From: Polyangiaceae bacterium
GTDB taxonomy: Bacteria > Myxococcota_A > Polyangia > Polyangiales > Polyangiaceae
Reading direction: 5' to 3'
Assembly (NCBI GenBank): GCA_020633235.1
Contig: JACKEA010000005.1
Coordinates: 124,001 to 188,000, forward strand
DNA length: 64,000 nt
Shown: piece after piece, positions 17,984 through 26,609 of the stretch
Position numbering within the stretch: the stretch's first letter is position 1
Layout: each line of letters begins with the position of its first letter
Made by a program: the position numbers and the translations under genes
The notes under the pieces: generated by a model
Seen by the model: the letters and a program-made list of their open reading frames with translations, nothing else
Told to the model about the DNA's origin: nothing
Databases searched by the model: none

Positions 17984-19066
17984 TCAGGGGCAGTCGCTCG
18001 GATAGACGCCCTTGATCGGGATCGCTTGCGCGGCCACGTCGATGACCAAGCGCCATGCGTCCTGGCAACCGCCGGCGCTGTTGGTCGTCGAGCACCAATC
18101 GCCCTTGGGCAGCCCACCCGTCTGGGTGAAGCCCACGCTCGTCTTGCAGCTCGCTTCCGGCGCGGGGCCCTTCCACATGGCGGGATCCCCCGTGAGCAGC
18201 ACGCACAGCGTTTCCCCCAGGGAAACCACGAAGACCTTGTCGGCTTCTTCCACGGTGATGTAGCCCTCGTAGTGGCCGCCGGTCTTCCAGGCGAACTCGC
18301 CGGCAGCGGGCTGGCAGTCGCTCCCGGGGTCCAGGGTTTCGGCGGCGTAGCGGCCGATGCAGTTCTTGTCGGCGCTGAGGGTGGCGTTCACCGTGAGGTC
18401 GTGCAGGGGCACCAGCACGTAGCTGTCGGCCGTGGTGGTGTCGGCCAGGTAGATGGGCATCACGAAGCTCGGGAACGTGGCGCTGAGGGAGCCATCGCTC
18501 TCTTCGCTGTAGCCCTGGGTTTCCGGCTTCACGACCAGACCGCTGGCGGTGTCGGTGAAGCTCGCGTAGCAGGTGCCGTCCTTGGGGGCGCCAGCCAAGG
18601 CCTGTGGAATTCCGCCGCCGATGGTGAGCTGCTTCTGGGCGCTGTCGATCTCCATCAGCAGGTTGAACTGGCCGCTCCCGTTCAGGTGGCACTCGGGCTC
18701 GGCGAGGGCGCTCTTCTTGGTGATGATGCCGTCTTGCACGAAGGGCTCCGCCAGTGCTGCGGGGCTCTTCACCTGGTGCGAGGTCGCGCGCAGCTGGGTG
18801 ACGGCGGCGGACGAGAAGTCTGCCTTGGCCATGCATGCGGCGCCGGGGCCGCTGGGTCCGTTCACGAAGCAGACGTCCGCCGTGGGCATGCACTCCGGAG
18901 TGCCGGCGTCGCTTCCGGCGCTTCCCGCCATGCCGGCCGTGCCGCCGCTGCCGGCCATGCCGCCGCTGCCGGCCATGCCGCCGCTGCCCGCGGAGCTTTC
19001 GTCACTGCCGCACGCTGCCGCGGCGAGCAGCATCGCCACGCTCGTCGTCCACAGGATCACCCGCAT
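17984..19066 (-). CDS. Lipoprotein with GSGGMA repeat linker
   Basis: This 360-aa protein has a lipoprotein signal (AMLLAAAAC) and an 18-bp DNA repeat encoding three GSGGMA-type units (18945-19000). The mature domain has about ten cysteines and alternates beta-rich segments (KQLTIGGGIP, FVMPIYLADTTT, HYEGYITVEEADKVFVV). It should be lipid-anchored and periplasmic or on the cell surface. No family is recognised. It is divergent from the YdeI-like gene at 19155. The palindromic repeat at its 3' end probably closes the transcript. Confidence 0.75.
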   Translation of the reverse strand: MRVILWTTSVAMLLAAAACGSDESSAGSGGMAGSGGMAGSGGTAGMAGSAGSDAGTPECMPTADVCFVNGPSGPGAACMAKADFSSAAVTQLRATSHQVKSPAALAEPFVQDGIITKKSALAEPECHLNGSGQFNLLMEIDSAQKQLTIGGGIPQALAGAPKDGTCYASFTDTASGLVVKPETQGYSEESDGSLSATFPSFVMPIYLADTTTADSYVLVPLHDLTVNATLSADKNCIGRYAAETLDPGSDCQPAAGEFAWKTGGHYEGYITVEEADKVFVVSLGETLCVLLTGDPAMWKGPAPEASCKTSVGFTQTGGLPKGDWCSTTNSAGGCQDAWRLVIDVAAQAIPIKGVYPSDCP

Positions 19067-19154
19067 CTGCCTGCCTCCGAGACGCGCTCATACACCGGAC
19101 CCGCAGGCGCTTCGAGCTTGATCGCCTTCGCGCTACGGACCAGCATGGCCGCCG

Positions 19155-19721
19155 ATGGACGCGAAAGTCGATGCCTTCGTACGCCGGCAGAAGAAATGGA
19201 AGCCCGAGATCGAAGCGGTGCGCGCGGTGCTGCTCGACTGCAAGCTGAGCGAGGCGCTGAAGTGGGGGAAGCCCTGCTACGGGTTCGGAGACGACAACAT
19301 CTGCATCCTCCAGCCGATGAAAGAGCATCTCGCGCTGATGTTCTTCAAGGGCGCGCTGATGAAGGATCCGAAAGGCGTGCTCGAGTCCCAGGGGCCCAAT
19401 TCCCGCTCCGCCCTCCGCATGTGCTTCACCCAGGTCCAGGACGTGAAAAAGTCCGTGCTGAAAGCCTACGTGCGGGAGGCGATTCGCGTGGAGCAGGCGG
19501 GCCTCACGGTCGAAAAGCCGAAGCAGCTGGTGCTCGTGGACGAGCTGCTGCGAGCGCTGGCTGCCGACAAGAAGCTCGCTGCGGCGTTCGAGAAGCTGAC
19601 TCCCGGGCGACGCCGCGAGTACAACCTTTACCTTTCCGGCGCCAAGCAGTCCAAGACGCGCGTCGCACGGATCGAGAAGGTCCGCCCACAGATCCTCGCC
19701 GGCAAGGGTTTGCGGGACTGA
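19155..19721 (+). CDS. YdeI-like protein (DUF1801 plus OmpD-associated region)
   Basis: This 188-aa protein has an N-terminal DUF1801-type fold (residues 5-110: ALKWGKPCYGF, HLALMFFKGALMKDP). A C-terminal helical YdeI/OmpD-associated region follows (145-188, FEKLTPGRRREYNLYLSGAKQSKTRVARIEK). Relatives include the Bacillus YdhG/FrataB iron-chaperone-like protein and E. coli YdeI; function here cannot be assigned. Length and both motifs match the family. Its stop lies two bases from the stop of the convergent PfkB gene, so there is no room for a terminator. Confidence 0.85.
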   Translation: MDAKVDAFVRRQKKWKPEIEAVRAVLLDCKLSEALKWGKPCYGFGDDNICILQPMKEHLALMFFKGALMKDPKGVLESQGPNSRSALRMCFTQVQDVKKSVLKAYVREAIRVEQAGLTVEKPKQLVLVDELLRALAADKKLAAAFEKLTPGRRREYNLYLSGAKQSKTRVARIEKVRPQILAGKGLRD

Positions 19722-19723
19722 CG

Positions 19724-20650
19724 TCAGTGGGTGAAGCGCACCAGCGTGCGCAGGACTTCGAGGCGCTCGGCTACGGTGTCCTGGTCCAGGCTCTGCACCC
19801 GCGAGGTGCCGATACCCTCCACGCAGAACGACGCGACGGTGGCGGCGACCATCAGCGCGCGGCGTAGCGTGGCTTCGTTCACGGCGCCCTCGCGGGACAG
19901 ATAGCCCAGGAATGCACCGGCAAAGGTGTCGCCGGCGCCGGTGGGATCGATCTCCTCTTCGAGCGGGTACGCCGGCGCGAAGAAGATGCCGTGGTCGTCG
20001 AACAGCATGGCGCCGTACTCGCCGCGCTTCACGATCAGCCGCTTGGGGCCCATGGCCATCACGGCGCGGGCGGCCTTCTTGATGTTGTGCTCCTCGGCGA
20101 GCTGGCGCAGCTCCTCGTCGTTGATCACGAGGGTATCGATGCGGCCGAGCAGCTTGATCAAGGTCGGACGCTCGCCATCGATCCAGAAGTTCATGGTGTC
20201 GGCGGCGACGAAGCGCGGGGCGTCCGTGGCGTCGAGCACCGAGAGCTGAAGCGCCGGGTGGATGTTGCCGAGCAGCACGAAGGGGCTGGAGCAGAAGCTC
20301 TCCGGCAGCTTGGGGGAGAAGTCCGCGAACACGTTCAGCTGCGTATCCAGCGTGGTGCGGCTCGCGAGGTTGTCCGCGTAGCGGCCGGACCAGCGGAAGG
20401 TCTTGCCCTGGGCGCGCTCCACTCCGGAGACGTCCACACCGCGGGCTTCCAGCGTCTTGATGGCGGAGTCCGGGAAGTCCGTGCCCACCACCGCGACCAC
20501 GCGGGCGGGAGCGAACAGGCTGGTGGACATCGCCGCATAGGTGGCGGAGCCGCCCACCACGTCCGTGGCCTTGGCGGTGGGGAGCTCGAGGTCGTCGAAG
20601 GCCATGGAGCCGACGATGAGCACCGGATCCGGGCTGTCGTTGCGAATCAT
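19724..20650 (-). CDS. PfkB/ribokinase-family sugar or nucleoside kinase
   Basis: This 308-aa kinase has the PfkB fold: GSMAFDDLELP at the start, GGSATYAAMS, and the C-terminal signature DPTGAGDTFAGAF with the anion hole and catalytic Asp. It transfers phosphate from ATP to a sugar or nucleoside hydroxyl. Its ATG overlaps the mtnP stop by 4 nt (ATGA), so it is translationally coupled to MTA phosphorylase. This suggests a substrate from the same salvage path, such as adenosine or methylthioribose, but specificity cannot be read from sequence. The longer frame upstream is the mtnP shadow. Confidence 0.87.
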   Translation of the reverse strand: MIRNDSPDPVLIVGSMAFDDLELPTAKATDVVGGSATYAAMSTSLFAPARVVAVVGTDFPDSAIKTLEARGVDVSGVERAQGKTFRWSGRYADNLASRTTLDTQLNVFADFSPKLPESFCSSPFVLLGNIHPALQLSVLDATDAPRFVAADTMNFWIDGERPTLIKLLGRIDTLVINDEELRQLAEEHNIKKAARAVMAMGPKRLIVKRGEYGAMLFDDHGIFFAPAYPLEEEIDPTGAGDTFAGAFLGYLSREGAVNEATLRRALMVAATVASFCVEGIGTSRVQSLDQDTVAERLEVLRTLVRFTH

Positions 20651-21513
20651 TGTCCGTCCTTCCGGGCGCCCAGCAAGAAGGCGAGGCGCTGCTTTTCTTC
20701 GGCGGGCATGGCGCCGGGCGCGGTGATCACCGCGTGCTCGAGGGCGCTTGCCGCGGGGCTCTGGCTCGCGTCCGGCAGCGTACGGGACAGCTCCACCACG
20801 GCGCGCTTGGCGAGGTCGGCATTGGCGGCCAGCACCGCCAGCACGCTCTGCACGCTCACGTCTTCTTCCACGTCGTGCCAGCAGTCGTAGTCGGTGACCA
20901 GCGCCGCGGTGGCGTAGGGGAGCTCCGCCTCGCGGGCGAGCTTGGCCTCCGGCATGGCGGTCATGCCGATCACGCTCACGCCCCAGGAGCGGTAGAGCTG
21001 GCTCTCCGCGCGGGTCGAAAACTGCGGCCCCTCCATGCACACGTAGGTGCCGCCGCGGTGGACGCGCCCGCCGGCGCGCTTCACCGCCTCGAACAGGGCA
21101 TCCGCCAGGAGGGGGCACACCGGATCCGCAAAGCCCACGTGAGCCACGATGGGCCCGTCGAAGAAGGTGCTGGTGCGGTGCTTGGTGAGGTCGATGTACT
21201 GGTCGACGACGACCACGTCCCCCGGCGCGATGTCTTCCTTCATGGAGCCCACGGCAGACAGGCTCAGGAGGTGCGTCGCTCCCGCGAGCTTCATCGCGGC
21301 GACGTTGGCCCGGTAGTTGATGTGAGTGGGGCTCACCTTGTGACCCCGGCCGTGGCGCGGCAAGAAGATCAGCTCCGTGTCGCCGAGCTTGCCGCGAATC
21401 AGCGCGTCGCTGGGCGCGCCGAAGGGCGTGTCCACGCGCTGCTCCTCGACCGACTCGAGACCCGCTATGTCGTAGATCCCGCTGCCCCCGATCACGCCGA
21501 GCACGTTCTTCAT
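20647..21513 (-). CDS. mtnP: S-methyl-5'-thioadenosine phosphorylase
   Basis: MtnP cleaves methylthioadenosine, the by-product of polyamine synthesis, into adenine and methylthioribose-1-phosphate. The 288-aa protein has the family N-terminus (VLGVIGGSGIYDIAGL), the phosphate-binding FLPRHGRGHKVSPTHINYRAN, the PNP-type GGTYVCMEGPQFSTRAES, and GMTAMPEAKLAREAELPY. Asp residues in VTDYDCW fit 6-aminopurine rather than guanine recognition. It overlaps the PfkB gene by 4 nt and follows gmk by 34 bp, so it probably shares that operon. No other methionine-salvage gene is nearby. Confidence 0.93.
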   Translation of the reverse strand: MKNVLGVIGGSGIYDIAGLESVEEQRVDTPFGAPSDALIRGKLGDTELIFLPRHGRGHKVSPTHINYRANVAAMKLAGATHLLSLSAVGSMKEDIAPGDVVVVDQYIDLTKHRTSTFFDGPIVAHVGFADPVCPLLADALFEAVKRAGGRVHRGGTYVCMEGPQFSTRAESQLYRSWGVSVIGMTAMPEAKLAREAELPYATAALVTDYDCWHDVEEDVSVQSVLAVLAANADLAKRAVVELSRTLPDASQSPAASALEHAVITAPGAMPAEEKQRLAFLLGARKDGQ

Positions 21514-21547
21514 CGCGCGCCGACGTAGCACGCAAGAGCGCGCACGA

Positions 21548-22192
21548 TCAAGCGGCGGGCGGCTTCGAGCCGCCGAAGCCGCGGCCTTCGGCGAGCAGAT
21601 GTTCGGCCTCGGCGGCGCGCCGCGCGCGCGCGCACTCGGCGGCCAAGAAGATGGAGGAGAGCTGCAGTGTGGCCTGCTCCAGATCGTCGTTGACCAGCAA
21701 GTAGTCGAACTGGCCGTAGTGGGCGATCTCTTCTCGAGCCACGGCGAAGCGTCGCTGCACCGTGGGCTCGTCCTCGCTGGCGCGACCACGGAGACGTGCC
21801 TCCAGCACTTCCATGCTGGGCGGCAGGATGAACACGCTGATGGCGCCGGGGTGCACGCTCTTGATCTGGCGCGCGCCCTGGTGGTCGATGTCGAAGATGA
21901 TCCCGCGCTTGTCCCCGGCGCTGGTCACTTCCCGGCGGCTGGTCCCGTACAGGTTGCCGTGGACCTCGGCCCACTCCAAGAACTCGTCGAGCTGGATCAA
22001 CTGCTCGAAGGTCTCGCGGCTCACGAAGTGGTACTCGCGGCCGTCTTTCTCTCCCGAACGGGGCTTGCGGGTGGTGTGGCTCACGCTGAACTCGAGCCCG
22101 CTGACCTGTTCCCGCAAGCGGCGGGTGAGGGTGGTCTTGCCCGCGCCGGACGGTGAAGAGATGATGATGAGCAGCGGACCGTCACTCGACAT
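21548..22192 (-). CDS. gmk: Guanylate kinase
   Basis: Gmk phosphorylates GMP to GDP. The 214-aa protein has the P-loop SSPSGAGKTT (12-21), the GMP-binding segment SVSHTTRKPRSGEKDGREYHFV, and the lid-region RASEDEPTVQRRFA. About 20 extra residues at the C-terminus are Gly/Ala-rich. The start overlaps the yicC stop by 11 nt. The yicC-gmk order is common in bacteria; often rpoZ follows, but here mtnP does. Confidence 0.96.
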   Translation of the reverse strand: MSSDGPLLIIISSPSGAGKTTLTRRLREQVSGLEFSVSHTTRKPRSGEKDGREYHFVSRETFEQLIQLDEFLEWAEVHGNLYGTSRREVTSAGDKRGIIFDIDHQGARQIKSVHPGAISVFILPPSMEVLEARLRGRASEDEPTVQRRFAVAREEIAHYGQFDYLLVNDDLEQATLQLSSIFLAAECARARRAAEAEHLLAEGRGFGGSKPPAA

Positions 22193-23054
22193 TCTGCACC
22201 TGCTCCCGCATGCGCTCGACCTCGGCCTTCAGCGCTACCACGTGCTGGGCCAGGTCCGAATCCTGACTCTTGCTGCCGATGGTGTTCACCTCGCGGCCGA
22301 TCTCCTGCAGCAAGAAGTCCATCCTGCGGCCGACGGGCACCTTCGCCGAGAGCAGCGCGCGAAACTGCTCGAAGTGGCTCCGAAGCCGCACCAGCTCCTC
22401 GGTGATGTCGCTCTTGTCGGCCAAGATGGCGAGCTCCGTCTCCAGCCGCCCGGCGTCCACGCTGACCTGCGCGTCGGCGAGCAGCCGCTCCAGGCGCGCC
22501 GAGAGGCGCTGCCGCTGCGCCTCCACCACCTCGCTCACGCGGCTCGCGACGTGCTCGCAAATCTCGGCGGCCGCATCCACGCGGCCCCCCAGGTCGGCGT
22601 GCAGCGCGCGGCCTTCGTCGCTGCGCATCTGGTCCAGCGCGGCGCAGGCAGCGTGAAACGCCTCGGACAGGGCGCCGCGCACGGTTTCCACGTCCATCAC
22701 GCTGGTGGACTCGAACACGTCGGGAATGGTGGCGACCACGCCGATGGACAGCTCGCTCCCGGGAGACAGCTCGTCCCGCAGCTCGCACAGCTGCCGATAC
22801 ACCGCGCGCACGCGTTCCGGGGAGAGACGGGGCGGCGGCAGGGCCGCGCCCTCCAGTCGGATGCCGACGTCATAGCGCCCGCGGCTCAGCCGTTCCCGCG
22901 CCAGCTGCTCCACGAAGAAGCCTTGGTCGCCGAGCTCCGTGGGCGTTCGCACTCGCACGTCCAGGTAGCGATGGTTCAGCGAGCGGATTTCGACCGCGAC
23001 GCGGCCGTCCCCGAGCGGGGCGTCCCCAGCGCCGAAGCCCGTCATGCTCTTCAC
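22182..23054 (-). CDS. yicC: YicC-family endoribonuclease
   Basis: This 290-aa protein matches YicC: N-terminal MKSMTGFGAG and EIRSLNHRYLDVRVRTP, and C-terminal DUF1732 region with GRRMDFLLQEIGREVNTIGSKSQD. E. coli YicC is an RNase that affects small-RNA turnover; that role is inferred here from family. It overlaps gmk by 11 nt downstream and the epimerase by 4 nt upstream, placing it in a tight leftward operon. Confidence 0.93.
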   Translation of the reverse strand: MKSMTGFGAGDAPLGDGRVAVEIRSLNHRYLDVRVRTPTELGDQGFFVEQLARERLSRGRYDVGIRLEGAALPPPRLSPERVRAVYRQLCELRDELSPGSELSIGVVATIPDVFESTSVMDVETVRGALSEAFHAACAALDQMRSDEGRALHADLGGRVDAAAEICEHVASRVSEVVEAQRQRLSARLERLLADAQVSVDAGRLETELAILADKSDITEELVRLRSHFEQFRALLSAKVPVGRRMDFLLQEIGREVNTIGSKSQDSDLAQHVVALKAEVERMREQVQNVE

Positions 23055-24010
23055 GACCGGCCTCGCTCCCGGGAAAGCTCGCGCAGGTAGTCCGCCGTCG
23101 GACGAAGTCCTTCACGCCAGGCGACGGTGGGCTCATAGCCGAAGAGCTCACGCGCCCGCCCGATGTCCGCGACGGAGTGGCGGATGTCCCCCGCGCGCGG
23201 CGGGTCGTGCCGCACGTCGAGCCGCTTGCCGAGGAGCGTGGCGATCTCGTCGACCAACTCGGTCAGGGTGACGCTCTGCCCCGTGGCCACGTTGACGATC
23301 TCCCCGGCGAGCTTCCGCTCACTTTGCGCGGCGGCGAGGTTCGCCTGCACCACGTTGTCGATGAAACAGAAGTCCCGCGTGGCGCCGCCGTCCCCGTAGA
23401 TGCTGATGGGCTCGTCGTGGAGCGCCGCCCACAGGAACTTGGGAATGGCGGCGGCGTAGGCGCCGTCCGGGCGTTGGTTCGGACCGAACACGTTGAAGTA
23501 GCGCAGGCACACGGTGTCGATGCCGTACAGCTCGGCGAACACCCGGAGGTACTGCTCCGCCGCGATCTTGCTCACCGCGTAGGGCGAAAGCGGCGCCGTG
23601 GGCATGTGCTCCAGCTTGGGCAGCGTGGGTTCGTCCCCGTAGGCCGCAGAAGAGGCGGCGAACACCACGCGCTTCACCCCCGCGCGGCGCGCGCTTTCGA
23701 GCACCGTGACGGTGCCGTGCACGTTGACGGAATCCGCCCGAACGGGATCCTCGATGCTCAGGGGCACGGAGCCGAGCGCCGCTTCGTGGAACACGACGCT
23801 CACGCCTTCCGAGGCGCGCGCCATCAGGCTTTGGTCTCGGATGTCCCCGGTGAGGGGCTCCACGTCCGGGTGATTTCGGAGCTCGCCCAGGTGCTCCCAG
23901 AAGCCGGTGGACAGATCGTCCACCACGCGCACTTGATGCCCCTGGCGCACCAGGGCACGCACCAAGTTGGAACCAATGAAACCCGCCCCGCCGGTGACCA
24001 GATGGAGCAC
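23051..24010 (-). CDS. NAD-dependent sugar-nucleotide epimerase/dehydratase (SDR)
   Basis: This 319-aa extended SDR has the Rossmann motif TGGAGFIGSNL, NAD acidic contact VVDDLSTG, and active-site Ser/Tyr/Lys (AASSAAYGDE, YAVSKIAAEQY). The pattern FNVFGPNQRPDGAYAAAIPKF is typical of UDP-glucose or UDP-N-acetylglucosamine 4-epimerases (GalE/WbpP-like). It would supply a sugar nucleotide for surface polysaccharide; the exact substrate is not determined. Overlap with yicC is 4 nt. The upstream DUF507 gene ends 15 bp away. Confidence 0.88.
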   Translation of the reverse strand: MLHLVTGGAGFIGSNLVRALVRQGHQVRVVDDLSTGFWEHLGELRNHPDVEPLTGDIRDQSLMARASEGVSVVFHEAALGSVPLSIEDPVRADSVNVHGTVTVLESARRAGVKRVVFAASSAAYGDEPTLPKLEHMPTAPLSPYAVSKIAAEQYLRVFAELYGIDTVCLRYFNVFGPNQRPDGAYAAAIPKFLWAALHDEPISIYGDGGATRDFCFIDNVVQANLAAAQSERKLAGEIVNVATGQSVTLTELVDEIATLLGKRLDVRHDPPRAGDIRHSVADIGRARELFGYEPTVAWREGLRPTADYLRELSRERGRS

Positions 24011-24025
24011 GGCGCGAGCGCTCTT

Positions 24026-24535
24026 CTAAAGGCCCTTGCGACGCTTGATATCCTCCATCATGCGTCGGTATTCCACTTCCCACAGGGCCGTGCCCTCTTG
24101 CACGTGCTTGAGCTTGCTGCGCACCTCTTGCTGCAGCGACTCTTCTTCCACTTCCTGGCGGCGCAGGGGCTCGCGCATGCGGCGGCGCAGCTCGTAGTCT
24201 TCGGCGTAGACCTCGTCCACGTTGTTGGAGTGCATCAGCATCTCGAGCAGCTGGTCCAACAGGTAGTCGATGGCTTCGTCGCCGATCTTGATCTTGCGTT
24301 GGTCCGCGACCAGGCGCCGGGTGCGTCCGAGCTCGGAGGGTGGCAGGTTGCGCTCTGCCATCAGGTCGCGGGCGCGCTCGCTCACGTCCTGCTCGTCACG
24401 GACGTACTGATTGAGCACCGCTTCGATGTCGGCCTGCATTTCCGCGGGCTCTTCCGTCTCGACGGACTTGTCGGAGGTGAGCAGGCTCACCATCTCGGCC
24501 GCGATCTGCGGCACCTTGGCGCTGTGCAAACGCAT
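24026..24535 (-). CDS. DUF507 family protein
   Basis: This 169-aa, highly charged, helical, cytoplasmic protein starts with the DUF507 signature MRLHSAKVPQIAAEMVSLL. It contains paired family segments: VLNQYVRDEQDVSERARDLM and IGDEAIDYLLDQLLEMLMHSNNVDEVYAED. The family is common in Deltaproteobacteria and Aquificae, and its function is unknown. The gene lies between the TIGR04552-like gene (70 bp upstream) and the epimerase. Confidence 0.88.
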   Translation of the reverse strand: MRLHSAKVPQIAAEMVSLLTSDKSVETEEPAEMQADIEAVLNQYVRDEQDVSERARDLMAERNLPPSELGRTRRLVADQRKIKIGDEAIDYLLDQLLEMLMHSNNVDEVYAEDYELRRRMREPLRRQEVEEESLQQEVRSKLKHVQEGTALWEVEYRRMMEDIKRRKGL

Positions 24536-24605
24536 GGGCCCCGATCCGTACCGTCTTGCGCCTCCCGCCGCAAACGAGAACGCCGGCCCCGATCGCGCTT
24601 TTTTG

Positions 24606-25580
24606 TCAGCCGTCCTTGCGTCGGGCGCCGAGGCGCAGGCGCCGCGCCACGGCCGCGCGCTGCCGGGCCTTGTACGCCTCGTGGCTGGCGTCCCCGGACT
24701 CGTTGGCGGCTTCGCTTTCGGCGTCCAACAGCTGGAACTCGCACAGCATGTACACGATGGGACCGAGCTTCTCGGAGCCCGGCGGTGCCAGCTCCATCAG
24801 GTGCGGGGGCACGCGCAGCGGGAGGTCGGCCACGAACTGGATCACCCGGTAGTTGGGGGCGCTGAAGCGGTTGTCCACCGGCGTCAGCGCGTCGTCCACA
24901 CCGCCCTGAAAGCTGGGCACCATCTTGCTCAAATGGGGGTGCGCCTCGCAGTAACTGTTGAAGGGCAGGATGGTGTTGGTGCTCTCCCCCGGCACCACGT
25001 AGCTGAAGGGGAATAGCTGTTCGGTGAGGTAGTTCAGCACCGGCAACAGCTGATCCCGCGTGCGGGTCACGATCCGGAAGCGGAGCTTGTCGTACAAGGC
25101 CGCGGCGGTGGCCTCCCACTTCGAGAGCAGCTTCGTGTAGGTCGAATCCAGGTTCTTTCGCCCGCCCACGAACTCCGTGATGGGGAAGCCGGAGCTCAGC
25201 ATGGTGCCCACCACGCGGTAGACCTTCTCTTCCACGAAGTGGAACAGGTCCCGGTCGCTGATGGGCAGGCGGAAGAGGAGCTCGCGCCCGGCCATATGGT
25301 TGATGATGTGGACCGTCTTGAGGATGGTGCACGCGCACATCTGGCGGTGCCCTTTCCCCGTGGCCATCATCATGATCTCCTGCAGGGGCGCCCGTTCCAC
25401 CGGCTTCGGGATGGCGAAGGTGAAGTGGCGGCGCAGGAAGCTGATGGCCTCGCCCTTGACGTGCTCGAGGTAGTCGGCGTCGAGCTCGGGATCGATCTCG
25501 TGGTTTCGGAGCAGCGCCAGCGCCTGCTCGGGGCTGGAGATGTTCAGTCGATGCCAGTCGACGACGGAGCTGCCCCGCAA
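24606..25580 (-). CDS. TIGR04552-like protein, possible RelA/SpoT-like fold; start uncertain
   Basis: At least 324 aa are coded. The protein resembles the myxobacterial TIGR04552 family as I remember it. A central part (YTKLLSKWEATAAALYDKLRFRIVTRTRDQLLPVL) loosely recalls RelA/SpoT nucleotidyltransferase domains, but I see no clear (p)ppGpp-synthase residues. The first canonical start in frame is TTG 25580. Coding-looking sequence continues 24 codons upstream (LKSIDELTLHDVEALRLIL, back to an ATT at 25652) with no ATG, GTG or TTG. The real start is therefore non-canonical, or a frameshift lies near the C-runs at 25642-25681. Confidence 0.72.
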   Translation of the reverse strand: MRGSSVVDWHRLNISSPEQALALLRNHEIDPELDADYLEHVKGEAISFLRRHFTFAIPKPVERAPLQEIMMMATGKGHRQMCACTILKTVHIINHMAGRELLFRLPISDRDLFHFVEEKVYRVVGTMLSSGFPITEFVGGRKNLDSTYTKLLSKWEATAAALYDKLRFRIVTRTRDQLLPVLNYLTEQLFPFSYVVPGESTNTILPFNSYCEAHPHLSKMVPSFQGGVDDALTPVDNRFSAPNYRVIQFVADLPLRVPPHLMELAPPGSEKLGPIVYMLCEFQLLDAESEAANESGDASHEAYKARQRAAVARRLRLGARRKDG

Positions 25581-25702
25581 GATCAGGCGCAGGGCCTCGA
25601 CGTCGTGCAGCGTCAGCTCGTCGATGGACTTCAGCCCAGGCGAGGGGGGAATGAAGCTTATCCGCTCGCCGGATTGGGGGGGCTGGCTATCGGGTCGCGC
25701 TG

Positions 25703-25879
25703 TCAGTGACCGGGATTCGTCGTGGTTGCGTCGCCCGCCGCGGGTTTACGGAGCGACAGGGTGCCGAAGAAGATACCTAGCGTGAGGCCCAGCACCGCGA
25801 ACTGGGCGCCCAAGGCACCCCCAGCGTAGATCAAAGGCAGGGGCAGGAGGGCGGCCAGATACCACAGGTTCAGCTTCAT
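25703..25879 (-). CDS. 58-aa membrane protein, function unknown
   Basis: This short gene starts at ATG 25879 behind a GGAG ribosome site 7 nt upstream. It encodes 58 residues: MKLNLWYLAALLPLPLIYAG, a second hydrophobic stretch (AVLGLTLGIFFGTLSL), then a polar tail (KPAAGDATTTNPGH). Two membrane helices with a short loop are likely. It lies directly upstream of the TIGR04552-like gene on the same strand, so the two are probably co-transcribed. No family is recognised. GC-rich codon third positions and the clean ribosome site support it as real. Confidence 0.6.
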   Translation of the reverse strand: MKLNLWYLAALLPLPLIYAGGALGAQFAVLGLTLGIFFGTLSLRKPAAGDATTTNPGH

Positions 25880-26135
25880 CAACGTCTCCGCAGGGTCGGG
25901 TCCAGAATCAGAGCCCCCATCAAGCCGAGTAGGACAAGCTGCGACAATGTAGGATATCGTACCACACCGCTCACAGGCGGGGCCAACTGTTAGTCAACCG
26001 GACCGGGGTGAGCAAGGGGTTAAGGTCAGGTGCGCTTATTTATGTGGGTGGATGGCGGGGCGACGCGCACCAGGCTGGGTCCGACCCCGCGCGATAACCT
26101 TACGCACCCTCTCTGGTTTTGTTAGCGTGCCTCAC

Positions 26136-26609
26136 GTGAGACGCGCGTCGGTCGGGAGCCTGGTGGCGGCAGCGCTGCTGACTTTTGCGTCGGGATGCAC
26201 CACCGTCGAGCCGGGTGGCGACTTCAACATCGCCGACGTCGTCTACGACGAGAACTTCTACTACTGCCAAGTGGAGCCCATGATTTTCGCCAACCGCTGC
26301 GGGCCAGGGGACCCGGGCAAGGGCGACTCCGGTGGCGGCTGTCACTTCAACGTGACCACCTACCGGCTGCGAGACTACAGCCCGCTGGTAGGGGAGACGT
26401 GCAACGGGATCGTTCCGACGCAGGGGCCGCCGGCGGCAGCCCAGGGCAACTACCAGACTTCTCAAGCCCGCATGCAGCTTGATCCAGATCTGGCTCCATT
26501 GCTCAACTATCCAACGAAGCAGGCAGTGCACCCCCGGAAGATCTTCGACGCCAACGGTCCCGAAGCGGACATCATTCGCCAGTGGGCCACGAAGTTTTCT
26601 AATCAATGA
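26136..26609 (+). CDS. Lipoprotein with Cys-rich, cytochrome-like remnant
   Basis: This 157-aa lipoprotein starts at GTG 26136 (GTG 26127 also possible). The signal ends in LLTFASGC. The mature part begins VEPMIFANRCGPGD and reaches GGGCHF, which resembles the VEPIF-x-CxxCH start of lipoprotein c-type cytochromes. The two cysteines are 14 residues apart, so a standard CxxCH heme site is absent. It opens a four-gene operon: its TGA overlaps the next ATG by 4 nt. The 256-bp upstream gap is AT-richer but has no clear promoter. Confidence 0.7.
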   Translation: MRRASVGSLVAAALLTFASGCTTVEPGGDFNIADVVYDENFYYCQVEPMIFANRCGPGDPGKGDSGGGCHFNVTTYRLRDYSPLVGETCNGIVPTQGPPAAAQGNYQTSQARMQLDPDLAPLLNYPTKQAVHPRKIFDANGPEADIIRQWATKFSNQ

